DNA of 64,000 nt from Bacteroides luhongzhouii (GTDB lineage: Bacteria; Bacteroidota; Bacteroidia; Bacteroidales; Bacteroidaceae), in assembly GCF_009193295.2 (NCBI RefSeq), contig NZ_CP059973.1, positions 2,108,001 through 2,172,000 on the forward strand, given 5' to 3'. Shown here piece after piece: positions 1 through 6,840 of the stretch. Positions within the stretch are counted from its first letter, which is position 1; every line of letters starts with the position of its first letter. A program made the translations under genes and the position numbers. Under the pieces are notes generated by a model that saw nothing but the letters and a program-made list of their open reading frames with translations, had not been told where the DNA came from and searched no databases.

Positions 1-1719
1 ATGGAAAGTTAATACCCTTATCCGAGGAGGTCTCACGGACGTACAGAATAGTTTTTTTTTACGAAATGTATGGAGTAAAGCTTACCGTGAGAAGTCAGCA
101 GAGGTCATAGTAGTGGGGGTAGTCGATACGTTCCATGAAGGACTGAACCTAATAATTAAACGATAGTAATTGAAAGTTACCTTATGAAGGATAGAATGCA
201 GAAAACATCAGCTCAAGCTAATGGTTGCCCTCAAAGAGCTAGGACGGAATCCGAATGGAATGGGGGAGTGCAGACTTTCATGTGGATGACTGAAGACAAC
301 ATCGTGGAAGTACCATTTGACAAAGAGCACCTGTTGGAAACCATCCTCAGTCCCTTGAATCTGAATAAAGCCTATAAGGCTGTAGTCAGAAACAACGGTA
401 ATGGCGGTATCGATAAGATGTCATGTGAGCAACTGTTGCCATGGCTAATCCCCAATAAGGATGAACTAATAAGTTCTTTGCAGTCCGGGACTTACCGTCC
501 CAACCCTGTTCTCAGGGTAGAAATTCCAAAGGATAATGTCAAGAAACGCCTTTTAGGTATCCCCACTGTGGTAGACCGTCTGGTGCAACAAGCCATAAAC
601 CAAGTACTGCCCCCGATATACGAGCGTCAGTTTTCCAAGAGAAGTTACGGTTTCCGTCCCAAAGTGGGCTGCCATGATGCCCTTCGGAGAGCGCAAAAGA
701 TAGTGGATGAAGGCTATAAATACGTAGTCGATCTCGATCTTGAATGCTTCTTTGATACGGTAAGTCATAGCAAGCTGATAGAAATACTCAGCCGCACCAT
801 AAAGGATGGAAGGGTAATAAGTCTAATACACAAATATCTTTGCAGTGGTGTAATAAACCGGGGATTGTTCGAGATGAATACAGAAGGGACTCCCCAAGGA
901 GGCCCTCTAAGTCCTCTGTTGAGCAACATCATGCTCAATGAACTGGATAAGGAGCTGGAAAGACGCATGCTTCCCTTTGTCCGTTACGCAGATGATGCGA
1001 TTATATTCTGCAAATCCAAACGAGCTGCCCAACGTGTAAGGGAATCAATAACTCGGTTCATAGAGGGTAAACTCTTCCTTAAAGTGAACCGTGAAAAGAC
1101 TGTTGTGTCTTATGTAAGAGAGGTAAAGTTCCTGGGCTACTCCTTTTATGTAATGAGAGGACAATGTCTTCTGACAGTGCACTCCAAATCCAAGAACAAG
1201 ATGAAATCAACACTCAAAGAGTTGACAAGTCGCAGTAATGGTTGGGGTTATGATATTAGGAAACAGAAACTCAAGAATTACATAAGAGGCTGGATTGCCT
1301 ACTTTCATCTTGCACAAATAAAACGTTTCTGTATTGAAACTGACGAATGGTTAAGGCGACGTATACGCATGTATATTTGGAAATCATGGAAGAATGTCAA
1401 GACCAGAGTGGCTAACCTAAAGAAATGTGGTGTTCTTGACTGGCAAGCCTATCAATGGGGAAACACGCGTCTTGGCTATTGGCGTGTGTCAAACAGCAGA
1501 TTGGTAACCTCTGCAATGTCTAATGATATGCTGCGTAAAGCTGGCTATGTGGTACTAATGGACTGCCTACTCGATTATACCTGTCATGGGGATATCTTGT
1601 CTCTAGTGTTGATTAAGGATCAACGTAAAAAGCAGAGGGGGCTCATTTTTATGCATATAATTTATGCGGTTCATGTAAACCAATATGTAAACCGGAAAAA
1701 TACGAATAAAATCTGTTGA
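1..1719 (+). mobile_element. Group II intron, partial (3' portion of the element)
   Basis: The 183 bases before the reverse transcriptase gene include a stretch typical of the RNA just upstream of group II intron ORFs (around 91-115, GAAGTCAGCAGAGGTCATAG). The 5' splice boundary (GTGYG) is not visible, so the intron begins before this window. I looked downstream of the gene for the 34-nt domain V hairpin and found none through about 1.8 kb. The element is therefore probably truncated at its 3' end, and the end given here is simply the end of the ORF. Confidence 0.75.
184..1719 (+). CDS. ltrA: Group II intron reverse transcriptase/maturase (LtrA-like)
   Basis: This is an intron-encoded protein of 511 residues that normally assists splicing and retrohoming of its intron RNA. 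The reverse transcriptase domain spans about residues 60-330, with the catalytic YADD at 268-271. A maturase (GIIM/X) domain follows at about 350-450, with the basic WLRRRIRMYIWKSWK stretch. I see no HNH endonuclease domain. Family members usually end shortly after the 'RKAGY' segment, here near residue 455. This ORF continues about 50 residues in sequence that does not look like the family, which suggests fusion to flanking DNA after loss of the intron 3' end. Catalytic residues are intact, but the intron is probably no longer mobile. Confidence 0.9.
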   Translation: MKDRMQKTSAQANGCPQRARTESEWNGGVQTFMWMTEDNIVEVPFDKEHLLETILSPLNLNKAYKAVVRNNGNGGIDKMSCEQLLPWLIPNKDELISSLQSGTYRPNPVLRVEIPKDNVKKRLLGIPTVVDRLVQQAINQVLPPIYERQFSKRSYGFRPKVGCHDALRRAQKIVDEGYKYVVDLDLECFFDTVSHSKLIEILSRTIKDGRVISLIHKYLCSGVINRGLFEMNTEGTPQGGPLSPLLSNIMLNELDKELERRMLPFVRYADDAIIFCKSKRAAQRVRESITRFIEGKLFLKVNREKTVVSYVREVKFLGYSFYVMRGQCLLTVHSKSKNKMKSTLKELTSRSNGWGYDIRKQKLKNYIRGWIAYFHLAQIKRFCIETDEWLRRRIRMYIWKSWKNVKTRVANLKKCGVLDWQAYQWGNTRLGYWRVSNSRLVTSAMSNDMLRKAGYVVLMDCLLDYTCHGDILSLVLIKDQRKKQRGLIFMHIIYAVHVNQYVNRKNTNKIC

Positions 1720-1884
1720 ATCCATAAAGCGAAGATATTACGGAGAAAGCTTTCTACTGTAATTATGATCTTTTTAGGGAACTTTCCAAGTAATGATTGG
1801 TGCTGCTTCCGATGACATAAGATTACAGACGAAAGTAGCTATAAAATAGGAGATACTATCTTTGGCAGTTCGATATGTTCTCAG

Positions 1885-1892
1885 TACATTTG
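1885..1892 (+). promoter_or_regulatory. Putative -7 promoter element for the RhuM gene
   Basis: TACATTTG fits the Bacteroides TAnnTTTG -7 consensus and lies 19 bases before the start codon of the RhuM-family gene. The rest of 1720-1911 shows nothing I can name. Confidence 0.45.
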
Positions 1893-1911
1893 TTTCTGAT
1901 AAAAGAAATAA

Positions 1912-2562
1912 ATGTTCAAGATGAATATGGAAGAAAGTAATAACGGAAGCAAGAAACTGCAAATACGCAATAGTACGGCTGAATTTCTTATTTTTCAGAT
2001 AGAGAATAAAGAAGAAGGCATTGAAGTGCTTTATCAGGACGAAACTTTGTGGCTGACGCAGAAGACGATGTCGATATTGTTCGATGTTGATATACGCACA
2101 ATTAATGAACATTTGAAAAATATATATTCGCAAGGAGAAGTAGATAAGAATACAACTATCCGGAAAAACCGGATAGTTCAAAAAGAAGGTAATCGGAATA
2201 TTTCTCGTGAAGTTTTTATTTATAGTCTTGATGCCATCATTTCAGTCGGCTATCGCGTCAATTCCGTACGCGCCACTCAATTCCGTCAATGGTGTACGTA
2301 TATACTTCGGCAGTTTGCTATTCGTGGATATGTCATTGATAAAAAACGAATGGAGAACTGGGCGAAACGCATAGACAAATTCTTGGATAGTGATGACCGC
2401 CCGGTTTTAAATGATTCAGGAAAAGTTTCTACCGAACAAGCGAAAGACTATGCGGAAACTGAATTTGAGAAATACCGTATCATTCAGGACTGTTTGTTTC
2501 AGTCTGATTTCGACAAGTTTAATACTGGTGATACACTAGACTTTGTGGATGAAATTAAATAA
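1912..2562 (+). CDS. RhuM family protein, internally shortened
   Basis: The protein resembles the RhuM (virulence RhuM / Fic-like antirepressor) family. These are cytoplasmic proteins of unproven function, often on genomic islands. The N-terminal half (about residues 30-145) carries the family's 'ETLWLTQKTMSILFDV', 'LDAIISVGYRVNS' and 'TQFRQW' blocks. The C-terminal part carries 'NWAKRIDKFLDS..RPVL' and 'GKVSTEQAKDYAETEFEKY'. Typical members are about 330 residues and this one is 216. The missing stretch is the central block usually found between 'DKKRME' and 'WAKRIDKF', so an in-frame deletion of about 110 codons is inferred at residue 147-150. Start could also be the ATG at 1921 or 1927. 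Function is unknown and it may be inactive. Confidence 0.75.
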   Translation: MFKMNMEESNNGSKKLQIRNSTAEFLIFQIENKEEGIEVLYQDETLWLTQKTMSILFDVDIRTINEHLKNIYSQGEVDKNTTIRKNRIVQKEGNRNISREVFIYSLDAIISVGYRVNSVRATQFRQWCTYILRQFAIRGYVIDKKRMENWAKRIDKFLDSDDRPVLNDSGKVSTEQAKDYAETEFEKYRIIQDCLFQSDFDKFNTGDTLDFVDEIK

Positions 2563-2589
2563 GATAACCTCTATTCATCTATGAAACAA

Positions 2590-2606
2590 AACTCTCAAAT
2601 TTAGAT
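2590..2606 (+). repeat. Left copy of a 17-bp imperfect direct repeat
   Basis: AACTCTCAAATTTAGAT matches the 17 bases at 6443-6459 at 15 positions in the same orientation. The two copies flank the VirE block, which makes them candidates for an attachment site or a degenerate target duplication. No recombinase gene is visible in between. Confidence 0.4.
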
Positions 2607-2628
2607 CTCATAATGATTGGTACCTGTT

Positions 2629-2744
2629 TTATTGTCATACTGTCAGGAATATATTCAAGTAGATGAATATCAACCTTCTATCACCTGACAATAACCATTG
2701 ATAATAGGCTGACAATAAAATATCCCGACTTTTATTGTCAGCCT
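2629..2744. repeat. Left cluster of TTATTGTCAG motifs, inverted relative to 6326-6441
   Basis: Reading outward from the hairpin (outer edge 2706), a TTATTGTCAGG box occupies offsets 12-22 (2684-2694, minus strand) and an oppositely oriented TGACAATAA occupies offsets 69-77 (2629-2637, minus strand). The right cluster beyond 6364 has the same two boxes at the same offsets, in mirror orientation, while the sequence between boxes has diverged. An extra CTGTCAGG lies at 2640-2647. This looks like a pair of element ends or protein-binding arrays. Confidence 0.6.
2706..2744. terminator. 15-bp perfect hairpin between convergent genes
   Basis: Arms 2706-2720 and 2730-2744 (AGGCTGACAATAAAA and its complement) enclose a 9-base loop. 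The hairpin sits 12 bases beyond the VirE gene stop and between two convergent genes, so it can act as a bidirectional terminator. The same arms with a different loop recur at 6326-6364. Confidence 0.6.
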
Positions 2745-2756
2745 TACTTTTATCTC

Positions 2757-4841
2757 TTATGATAGCTTTATTACCTGATAAACAGTACCTTTATAAGTAT
2801 GCTTCGAAGGAATACCGCATTTTTGCAGTAATCTCCCGAAGTGGTATACTTTGTTATCAGACAATGACATACCGCTTTTCTTCTTCAGATAATTCAATAT
2901 TTCGACCGGAGTAAGAAATTCCCCTTCCTCTTTCGTTTGCGCAGTCTTGAAATACTGATAAAACAACTGCAACATAGCCGGTGTCTGCTCAAACTCACGG
3001 TTGTTTTCCGTCATAATCTGCTCATCCTCACTGTCAAACCAGTAGCGTTCGCCATGATGAATCTCGTGCATGGCTTGTGCATAAAGCTGTTCATAATCTA
3101 TCGGCTGTGTAGTGTCGATGTTTCCCGTCACTTCAATGCAAATGAAACGGCGGCTTCCCGAAGGATCAGTCAGCAAATCCTTCTGATTGCTTGTGCCGAT
3201 AAATGAAGCATACCGTTGCAATTCAAGTACCGAACGACCGTGCGGTTTCCGTAGATTGACCACAGGCTTTTGAAGAATATGTTTCAGGAATCCCTGTTGT
3301 GGCAGAGTTATCTGGTCAAACTCATCGATGTTGATGAGCGCAAACCGATTCAGATACAGTTCTGCATCCCGTTTATGGCTGAAATCAATGCTGTCTGTAT
3401 AGTAAGCGCGAAGCGCAGGCGGAATCATTTCACGGCAGAAAGTTGATTTATGAGTTCCCTGGCGGCCCACTAATATGGGCGACGTATTGTTCGCGTGCAT
3501 TTTATCTACCCCTCTCCAATGTGAAACCATATTCAGGAACCAACGGTGGAAAAGCAATTCCCAATGCGGATTTTTGCAAGGAACCCTGTTTGCCAAAGCA
3601 TGAATACGGTCTTTGCCGTCCCAATGAGGCAGATGAAACAGGAACTCTTCCAACGGATTGTAGATTGGCACACGGTTGGAATGTAAGTATCGGTCTATGT
3701 CCCTGTCCCATACGCCAATACCTTCGGATTGGGCATCAAGCATGATACTGTTTTGTGCCCGTTTGTCAATAGGATGAAAATAAAACTGAAACGAGAAACG
3801 CTCCCGGTATTCCACTTCCCCGATCTGCGTATTATAACGGAACTCATAACGGCGATTCATAAATTCGTCCATCTGCAGGCTAAGGCGTTGCTCTTTAGTC
3901 AGGCAGTTGCTTTTGGGCACTCCCTTACATTCCTTATATACGTTTCTTATCATTTCGCGTATCAGCATCGGATTTTTTCTTTTGTAATAACGCATGATGG
4001 TTCGTCGGGTTACCTCCTCTTCCGGGATGTCGGAGTAGTAACAATTTTCGGCAAGCGGGACTACTAAAGTTTGCAAATCGTGATCGTTTCGATACCAGTC
4101 TGTTTCCATTTCTTCGAATGTCTTCCGCAATGCCGCTTCATAAAGCAATGCTACTGTATCTTCCGTGTCATACCCCGGCAGTGCTCGATTTAGTGGAGAT
4201 GCTTCAGTGCTCGATTTCTCATGATAAGTCATCTCGCCGGGCATACCGATGGGTTGTGAAAGATAGAAGGGGACAGGGGTGGGACGATAAATCAAGTCCG
4301 GATCATAACTAAGACGTGAGAATTGTTCCAGTTTCGGCTCTTTCAATAGAATGTTGAAGGGAAGTTGAGGCTGATAACATTTAATGGCAAGCCGGTAAGC
4401 ATGTGCCTGAAACACTTCGGCTTCTTCCGTTGTTTGCGGTAAAGTACCGTCCGGACGGGTGAAGCAAGTCCATATCTTGACGCTTTTACCACTTGCTCCC
4501 ATAAAAGCCAGCATTGTTTGGGGAAGTTCGGCTGCCTTTTGCTTCACGATTTCCACTTCTGTCTTTCCGGCTAGCGGGCCGATGGTCAGTTCTACAATGC
4601 CATTGTAGGTTTTCATTCGCTTCACTCCGTTCACTCGCCCGAAGGCTGCTGCGGGAATCACTCGTGGTAGTTTGTTGGCGAGGGAACAAGGCTCGTCGGG
4701 TAGAACAAAATGCAGGGCCTGACGTAATTCGGTTACCGGGCGGAGCTTGGTTTCTTTTTTCATTTTTTCTATCAGCAGGTCGATGTCTGTCACGCTTAGT
4801 GCCTCCGTATCTCCGTTTTCCCTGATTTGTGTAATCTTCAT
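2757..4841 (-). CDS. VirE/BT4734-type ATPase with DUF3874 C-terminus
   Basis: The protein has 694 residues. The N-terminal part (about 1-220) resembles the VirE N-terminal/BT4734-like domain. A linker to about 370 is followed by the virulence-associated E P-loop ATPase, with Walker A GRQGTHKST (K465) and Walker B NIDEFD (D506, E507). A DUF3874-like winged-helix region closes the protein (about 625-694). Such proteins resemble the primase-helicase parts of phage, satellite and plasmid replication modules, and they also occur as scattered orphans in Bacteroides. The start at 4841 is chosen because AGAGAAG lies just before it and the only good promoter (4889-4896) excludes an in-frame start further upstream at 4919. 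The divergent neighbour is a small DNA-binding-like gene. A role in DNA replication is inferred. Confidence 0.8.
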   Translation of the reverse strand: MKITQIRENGDTEALSVTDIDLLIEKMKKETKLRPVTELRQALHFVLPDEPCSLANKLPRVIPAAAFGRVNGVKRMKTYNGIVELTIGPLAGKTEVEIVKQKAAELPQTMLAFMGASGKSVKIWTCFTRPDGTLPQTTEEAEVFQAHAYRLAIKCYQPQLPFNILLKEPKLEQFSRLSYDPDLIYRPTPVPFYLSQPIGMPGEMTYHEKSSTEASPLNRALPGYDTEDTVALLYEAALRKTFEEMETDWYRNDHDLQTLVVPLAENCYYSDIPEEEVTRRTIMRYYKRKNPMLIREMIRNVYKECKGVPKSNCLTKEQRLSLQMDEFMNRRYEFRYNTQIGEVEYRERFSFQFYFHPIDKRAQNSIMLDAQSEGIGVWDRDIDRYLHSNRVPIYNPLEEFLFHLPHWDGKDRIHALANRVPCKNPHWELLFHRWFLNMVSHWRGVDKMHANNTSPILVGRQGTHKSTFCREMIPPALRAYYTDSIDFSHKRDAELYLNRFALINIDEFDQITLPQQGFLKHILQKPVVNLRKPHGRSVLELQRYASFIGTSNQKDLLTDPSGSRRFICIEVTGNIDTTQPIDYEQLYAQAMHEIHHGERYWFDSEDEQIMTENNREFEQTPAMLQLFYQYFKTAQTKEEGEFLTPVEILNYLKKKSGMSLSDNKVYHFGRLLQKCGIPSKHTYKGTVYQVIKLS

Positions 4842-4888
4842 TTTTCTTCTCTTGATATTTAATGAGAGTAAGTGTTTGTTATTGGTTT

Positions 4889-4896
4889 CAAAGGTA
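4889..4896 (-). promoter_or_regulatory. Putative -7 element of the VirE-type gene
   Basis: On the minus strand this reads TACCTTTG, a match to TAnnTTTG, 47 bases before the chosen start at 4841. Confidence 0.5.
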
Positions 4897-5082
4897 CGGA
4901 TAAGGTACTTGTAAAACAAACTATTTGCGCTTTATCGCGATAAAGAATGTGCTTTCTTGTTATACTCTATTCAAGAAGGCGGACTTGAAACATTAACAAG
5001 TAAGTAAAGATATGCTCGCCACTGTGTATTGTTGCCTAAAGACACCGTTATTCTTACGTTAACTTACCGGTATTGGTAGTTC

Positions 5083-5170
5083 GCCACGGCCGTGACGAGA
5101 TCTTCCCACGGCCGTGGTAGGAATTCGTCACGGCTGTGGAAAGAAGTCACCACGGCCGTGGGAAGGTGAA
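5083..5170. repeat. Four tandem 22-bp units with a CACGGCCGTG palindrome
   Basis: The palindromic core CACGGCCGTG starts at 5085, 5107, 5129 (CACGGCTGTG, one change) and 5151, exactly 22 bases apart each time. The remaining 12 bases of each unit differ. The 22-bp spacing places each palindrome on the same DNA face, as expected for cooperative protein binding. The cores are GC-rich in an AT-rich region. Confidence 0.85.
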
Positions 5171-5182
5171 GATACCGTAGCT

Positions 5183-5239
5183 TTAGCTGAACAATACTGC
5201 TGCCTTAGCTGAACAATGCCGTAGCTTTAGCCGAACAAT
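5183..5239 (+). repeat. Three TTAGCYGAACAAT repeats at 22-bp spacing
   Basis: TTAGCTGAACAAT at 5183 and 5205 and TTAGCCGAACAAT at 5227 are again exactly 22 bases apart. Copies 1 and 3 are preceded by CCGTAGCT. They follow directly after the palindrome array and keep the same period. Confidence 0.8.
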
Positions 5240-5860
5240 ACCTGCTTCTTTTGTGAAAGATACCAGATGCGCAGCATTCAATTAACGGGGGCGACATTCG
5301 CTTCGTAGCGAGTTTATATTTCTTATACGCTCTTTGCTAATATTGAACTTCCTCTCTTTCAATACAAAACTTCCTGTATTTATTTCCGTATTTCCACTTT
5401 GTTTCGAAAAAAAAGCATATCTTTGTCATACGCTTTCTGTTCATCAGCGTGATGAAATAGGTAAGAAGCGTTTTTTTATATTTATAAATAGGAATATTTA
5501 CGACTTATCCCTCGTATTTGAAATCTAGCAAGTTTCTGTCCGTAGAGGGGTGGTTCAACAGATATTCCACGTGAATGGCCGTATGTCAACATATCGATGA
5601 AAGATGTGTTATATATACACAATTAGCGTGGATGTCTGTTGTTATCATTATCTTTCGGACGGGTTTGCTAGGCCTCAAATACGGATAATGGTTCAACAGC
5701 ATTCACGCTTTTTTTGTACCCGGTTGGTTTCATGATCCTTATAAATCCCCAACCCCAATCTCCTGTCCGCCCGGAATACAAAAAGCGCGAATGTTTGTTG
5801 AATCAACATCAACAGAGCACTATTTATTCCTTGTTGTATAACAAATTAAAAACAAACACT

Positions 5861-6295
5861 ATGTCACAATGGATTAGCATAGAAGCGGCAGCCGAGAAAT
5901 ACCGACTCGAAAAAGAGTATATCTGGCTCTGGGTGGAAATGAAAAAAATCACAGTGTCTTATGAAAACGATACAGTTTCCATAGATGATGATAGTATTCA
6001 GCAATTCATAAAACGGACTAAGCTGGGAATTACGTCTGAATATATCGATGAGTTAGAGCAACTTTGCATGGAAAAAAACAAAACCAGCAGATTGTATGCT
6101 TCACTCTTGAATATGCGGGATCAGGAATTAATGGCAATTAGAGGACAAAGTTCGCGACTGGACGGTTTATGGAAAATGGTGGAGGAACAATACGAAAGAC
6201 TGCGATCCTTCGAGAAGAATTCTATGTCGGACAACGCTATTTGTAGCAACTGCTGGATCAGAAAGATATGCAGGAGATTGAAACGAATTCTATAA
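5861..6295 (+). CDS. Small hypothetical protein with HTH-like N-terminus
   Basis: The protein has 144 residues. Residues 2-52 (SQWISIEAAAEKYRLEKEYI... through 'QQFIKRTK') look like an excisionase/MerR-type helix-turn-helix domain. A helical, possibly coiled-coil segment follows at about 55-120, and a short C-terminus has three cysteines (CSNC..KIC) and many basic residues. I do not recognise a named family. The ATG at 5861 is preferred over the longer in-frame start at 5714 because the extension has low-complexity, non-conserved character. It is divergent from the VirE-type gene across the repeat region, so a DNA-binding partner or regulator of that gene is plausible but unproven. Confidence 0.6.
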   Translation: MSQWISIEAAAEKYRLEKEYIWLWVEMKKITVSYENDTVSIDDDSIQQFIKRTKLGITSEYIDELEQLCMEKNKTSRLYASLLNMRDQELMAIRGQSSRLDGLWKMVEEQYERLRSFEKNSMSDNAICSNCWIRKICRRLKRIL

Positions 6296-6325
6296 TTCTG
6301 CTGTGAATTTAATCTATTAAATAAC

Positions 6326-6364
6326 AGGCTGACAATAAAAGTACGATCTTTTTATTGTCAGCCT
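6326..6364. terminator. 15-bp perfect hairpin, same arms as 2706-2744
   Basis: Arms 6326-6340 and 6350-6364 are identical to those at 2706-2744 and enclose a 9-base loop of different sequence. It lies 30 bases after the small HTH-like gene and could terminate it. Confidence 0.6.
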
Positions 6365-6441
6365 ATTGTCATAGCTTATTGTCAGGGTGCAATGAGTTGC
6401 TAGTCACCGTATTATCCTGCGAAAACTTCTGCTGACAATAA
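6326..6441. repeat. Right cluster of TTATTGTCAG motifs
   Basis: After the hairpin (outer edge 6364), TTATTGTCAGG lies at 6376-6386 (offsets 12-22) and CTGACAATAA at 6432-6441 (TGACAATAA at offsets 69-77). These mirror the left cluster exactly in spacing and orientation. Confidence 0.6.
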
Positions 6442-6442
6442 G

Positions 6443-6459
6443 AACTCTCCAATTTATAT
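6443..6459 (+). repeat. Right copy of the 17-bp imperfect direct repeat
   Basis: AACTCTCCAATTTATAT matches 2590-2606 at 15 of 17 positions. It starts two bases beyond the outermost right box, whereas the left copy ends 22 bases from its outermost box. Confidence 0.4.
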
Positions 6460-6472
6460 GTAAACCTAAAAC

Positions 6473-6673
6473 CTATGAAACTTTTCTGTTATTAATTACA
6501 CGCATGGCCGCAGTATAGTATTCGCAAGGAACAGAAATCAAAATACTGTTTAAACCATTGTCTTTCGTTGACACTTGAATATAAGCTTCATTCAATAAAC
6601 TCTTTACGCTGGCTACTTCCCAAGGACTACCAGCAAAAACTTTGATTTGAGAAATCTTTCTACTTGTAATCAT
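6473..6673 (-). CDS. DUF2007-like small protein
   Basis: The protein has 66 residues. 'QIKVFAGSPWEVASVKSLLNEAYI' and 'ILISVPCEYYTAAMRVI' match the pattern of DUF2007, described as putative signal-transducing small domains with a ferredoxin-like fold. The length suits a single-domain member. A good promoter element lies 34 bases upstream at 6707-6714, and it appears to be a single-gene unit. Its partner and function are unknown. Confidence 0.65.
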   Translation of the reverse strand: MITSRKISQIKVFAGSPWEVASVKSLLNEAYIQVSTKDNGLNSILISVPCEYYTAAMRVINNRKVS

Positions 6674-6706
6674 GATCTTTATAGTGTGTTTTTGTTTTTA
6701 CTGCGA

Positions 6707-6714
6707 CAAAGATA
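6707..6714 (-). promoter_or_regulatory. Putative -7 element of the DUF2007-like gene
   Basis: The minus strand reads TATCTTTG, a full TAnnTTTG match, 34 bases from the start codon at 6673. Confidence 0.5.
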
Positions 6715-6840
6715 AGGGAGAAAAGCAACATAGAGGTGCAATATTGTTTCATATATAGTATACAAATGATTCATTGAATCAGGATTTGTATTAATTGACC
6801 AGTTTTTTGCGTTAATAAGAGTTGTTTTCCCTCACATCAT

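Larger units (their letters stand above)
4842..5860. other. 1-kb divergent intergenic region with 22-bp-period repeats
   Basis: No convincing coding sequence is present between the two divergent genes. It holds the VirE promoter, two adjacent repeat arrays (5083-5170 and 5183-5239), a plus-strand TATCTTTG at 5418-5425 that could start a long leader toward the small gene at 5861, and two copies of GGTTCAACAG (5552-5561 and 5691-5700). The arrangement of a Rep-like ATPase gene beside iterated 22-bp repeats resembles an iteron-type origin, but that is inference. Confidence 0.5.

Noticed and set aside
1560..1800. Domain V of the group II intron
   Set aside because: I looked for a 34-nt hairpin with the AGC triad and a GTTC-type closing side and saw none by eye, so no 3' intron end is annotated.
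1774..2181. Minus-strand 135-codon frame opposite the RhuM gene
   Set aside because: It overlaps a recognisable gene on the other strand and shows no domain or plausible ribosome site.
4514..4825. Plus-strand 103-codon frame inside the VirE-type gene
   Set aside because: Composition is low in structure signals (serine/arginine/leucine rich) and it is antisense to a gene with Walker motifs.
4842..4919. Upstream extension of the VirE-type gene to 4919
   Set aside because: The only good promoter element (4889-4896) lies within the extension, and a purine-rich ribosome site directly precedes the start at 4841.
5083..5239. CRISPR-like appearance of the phased repeats
   Set aside because: Units are 22 bp with only 10-13 conserved bases, no constant repeat of 24-40 bp with unique spacers, and no cas genes nearby.
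5334..5528. Small 64-codon frame in the VirE intergenic region
   Set aside because: It starts with TTG, has no family resemblance, and the predicted promoter at 5418 lies inside it.
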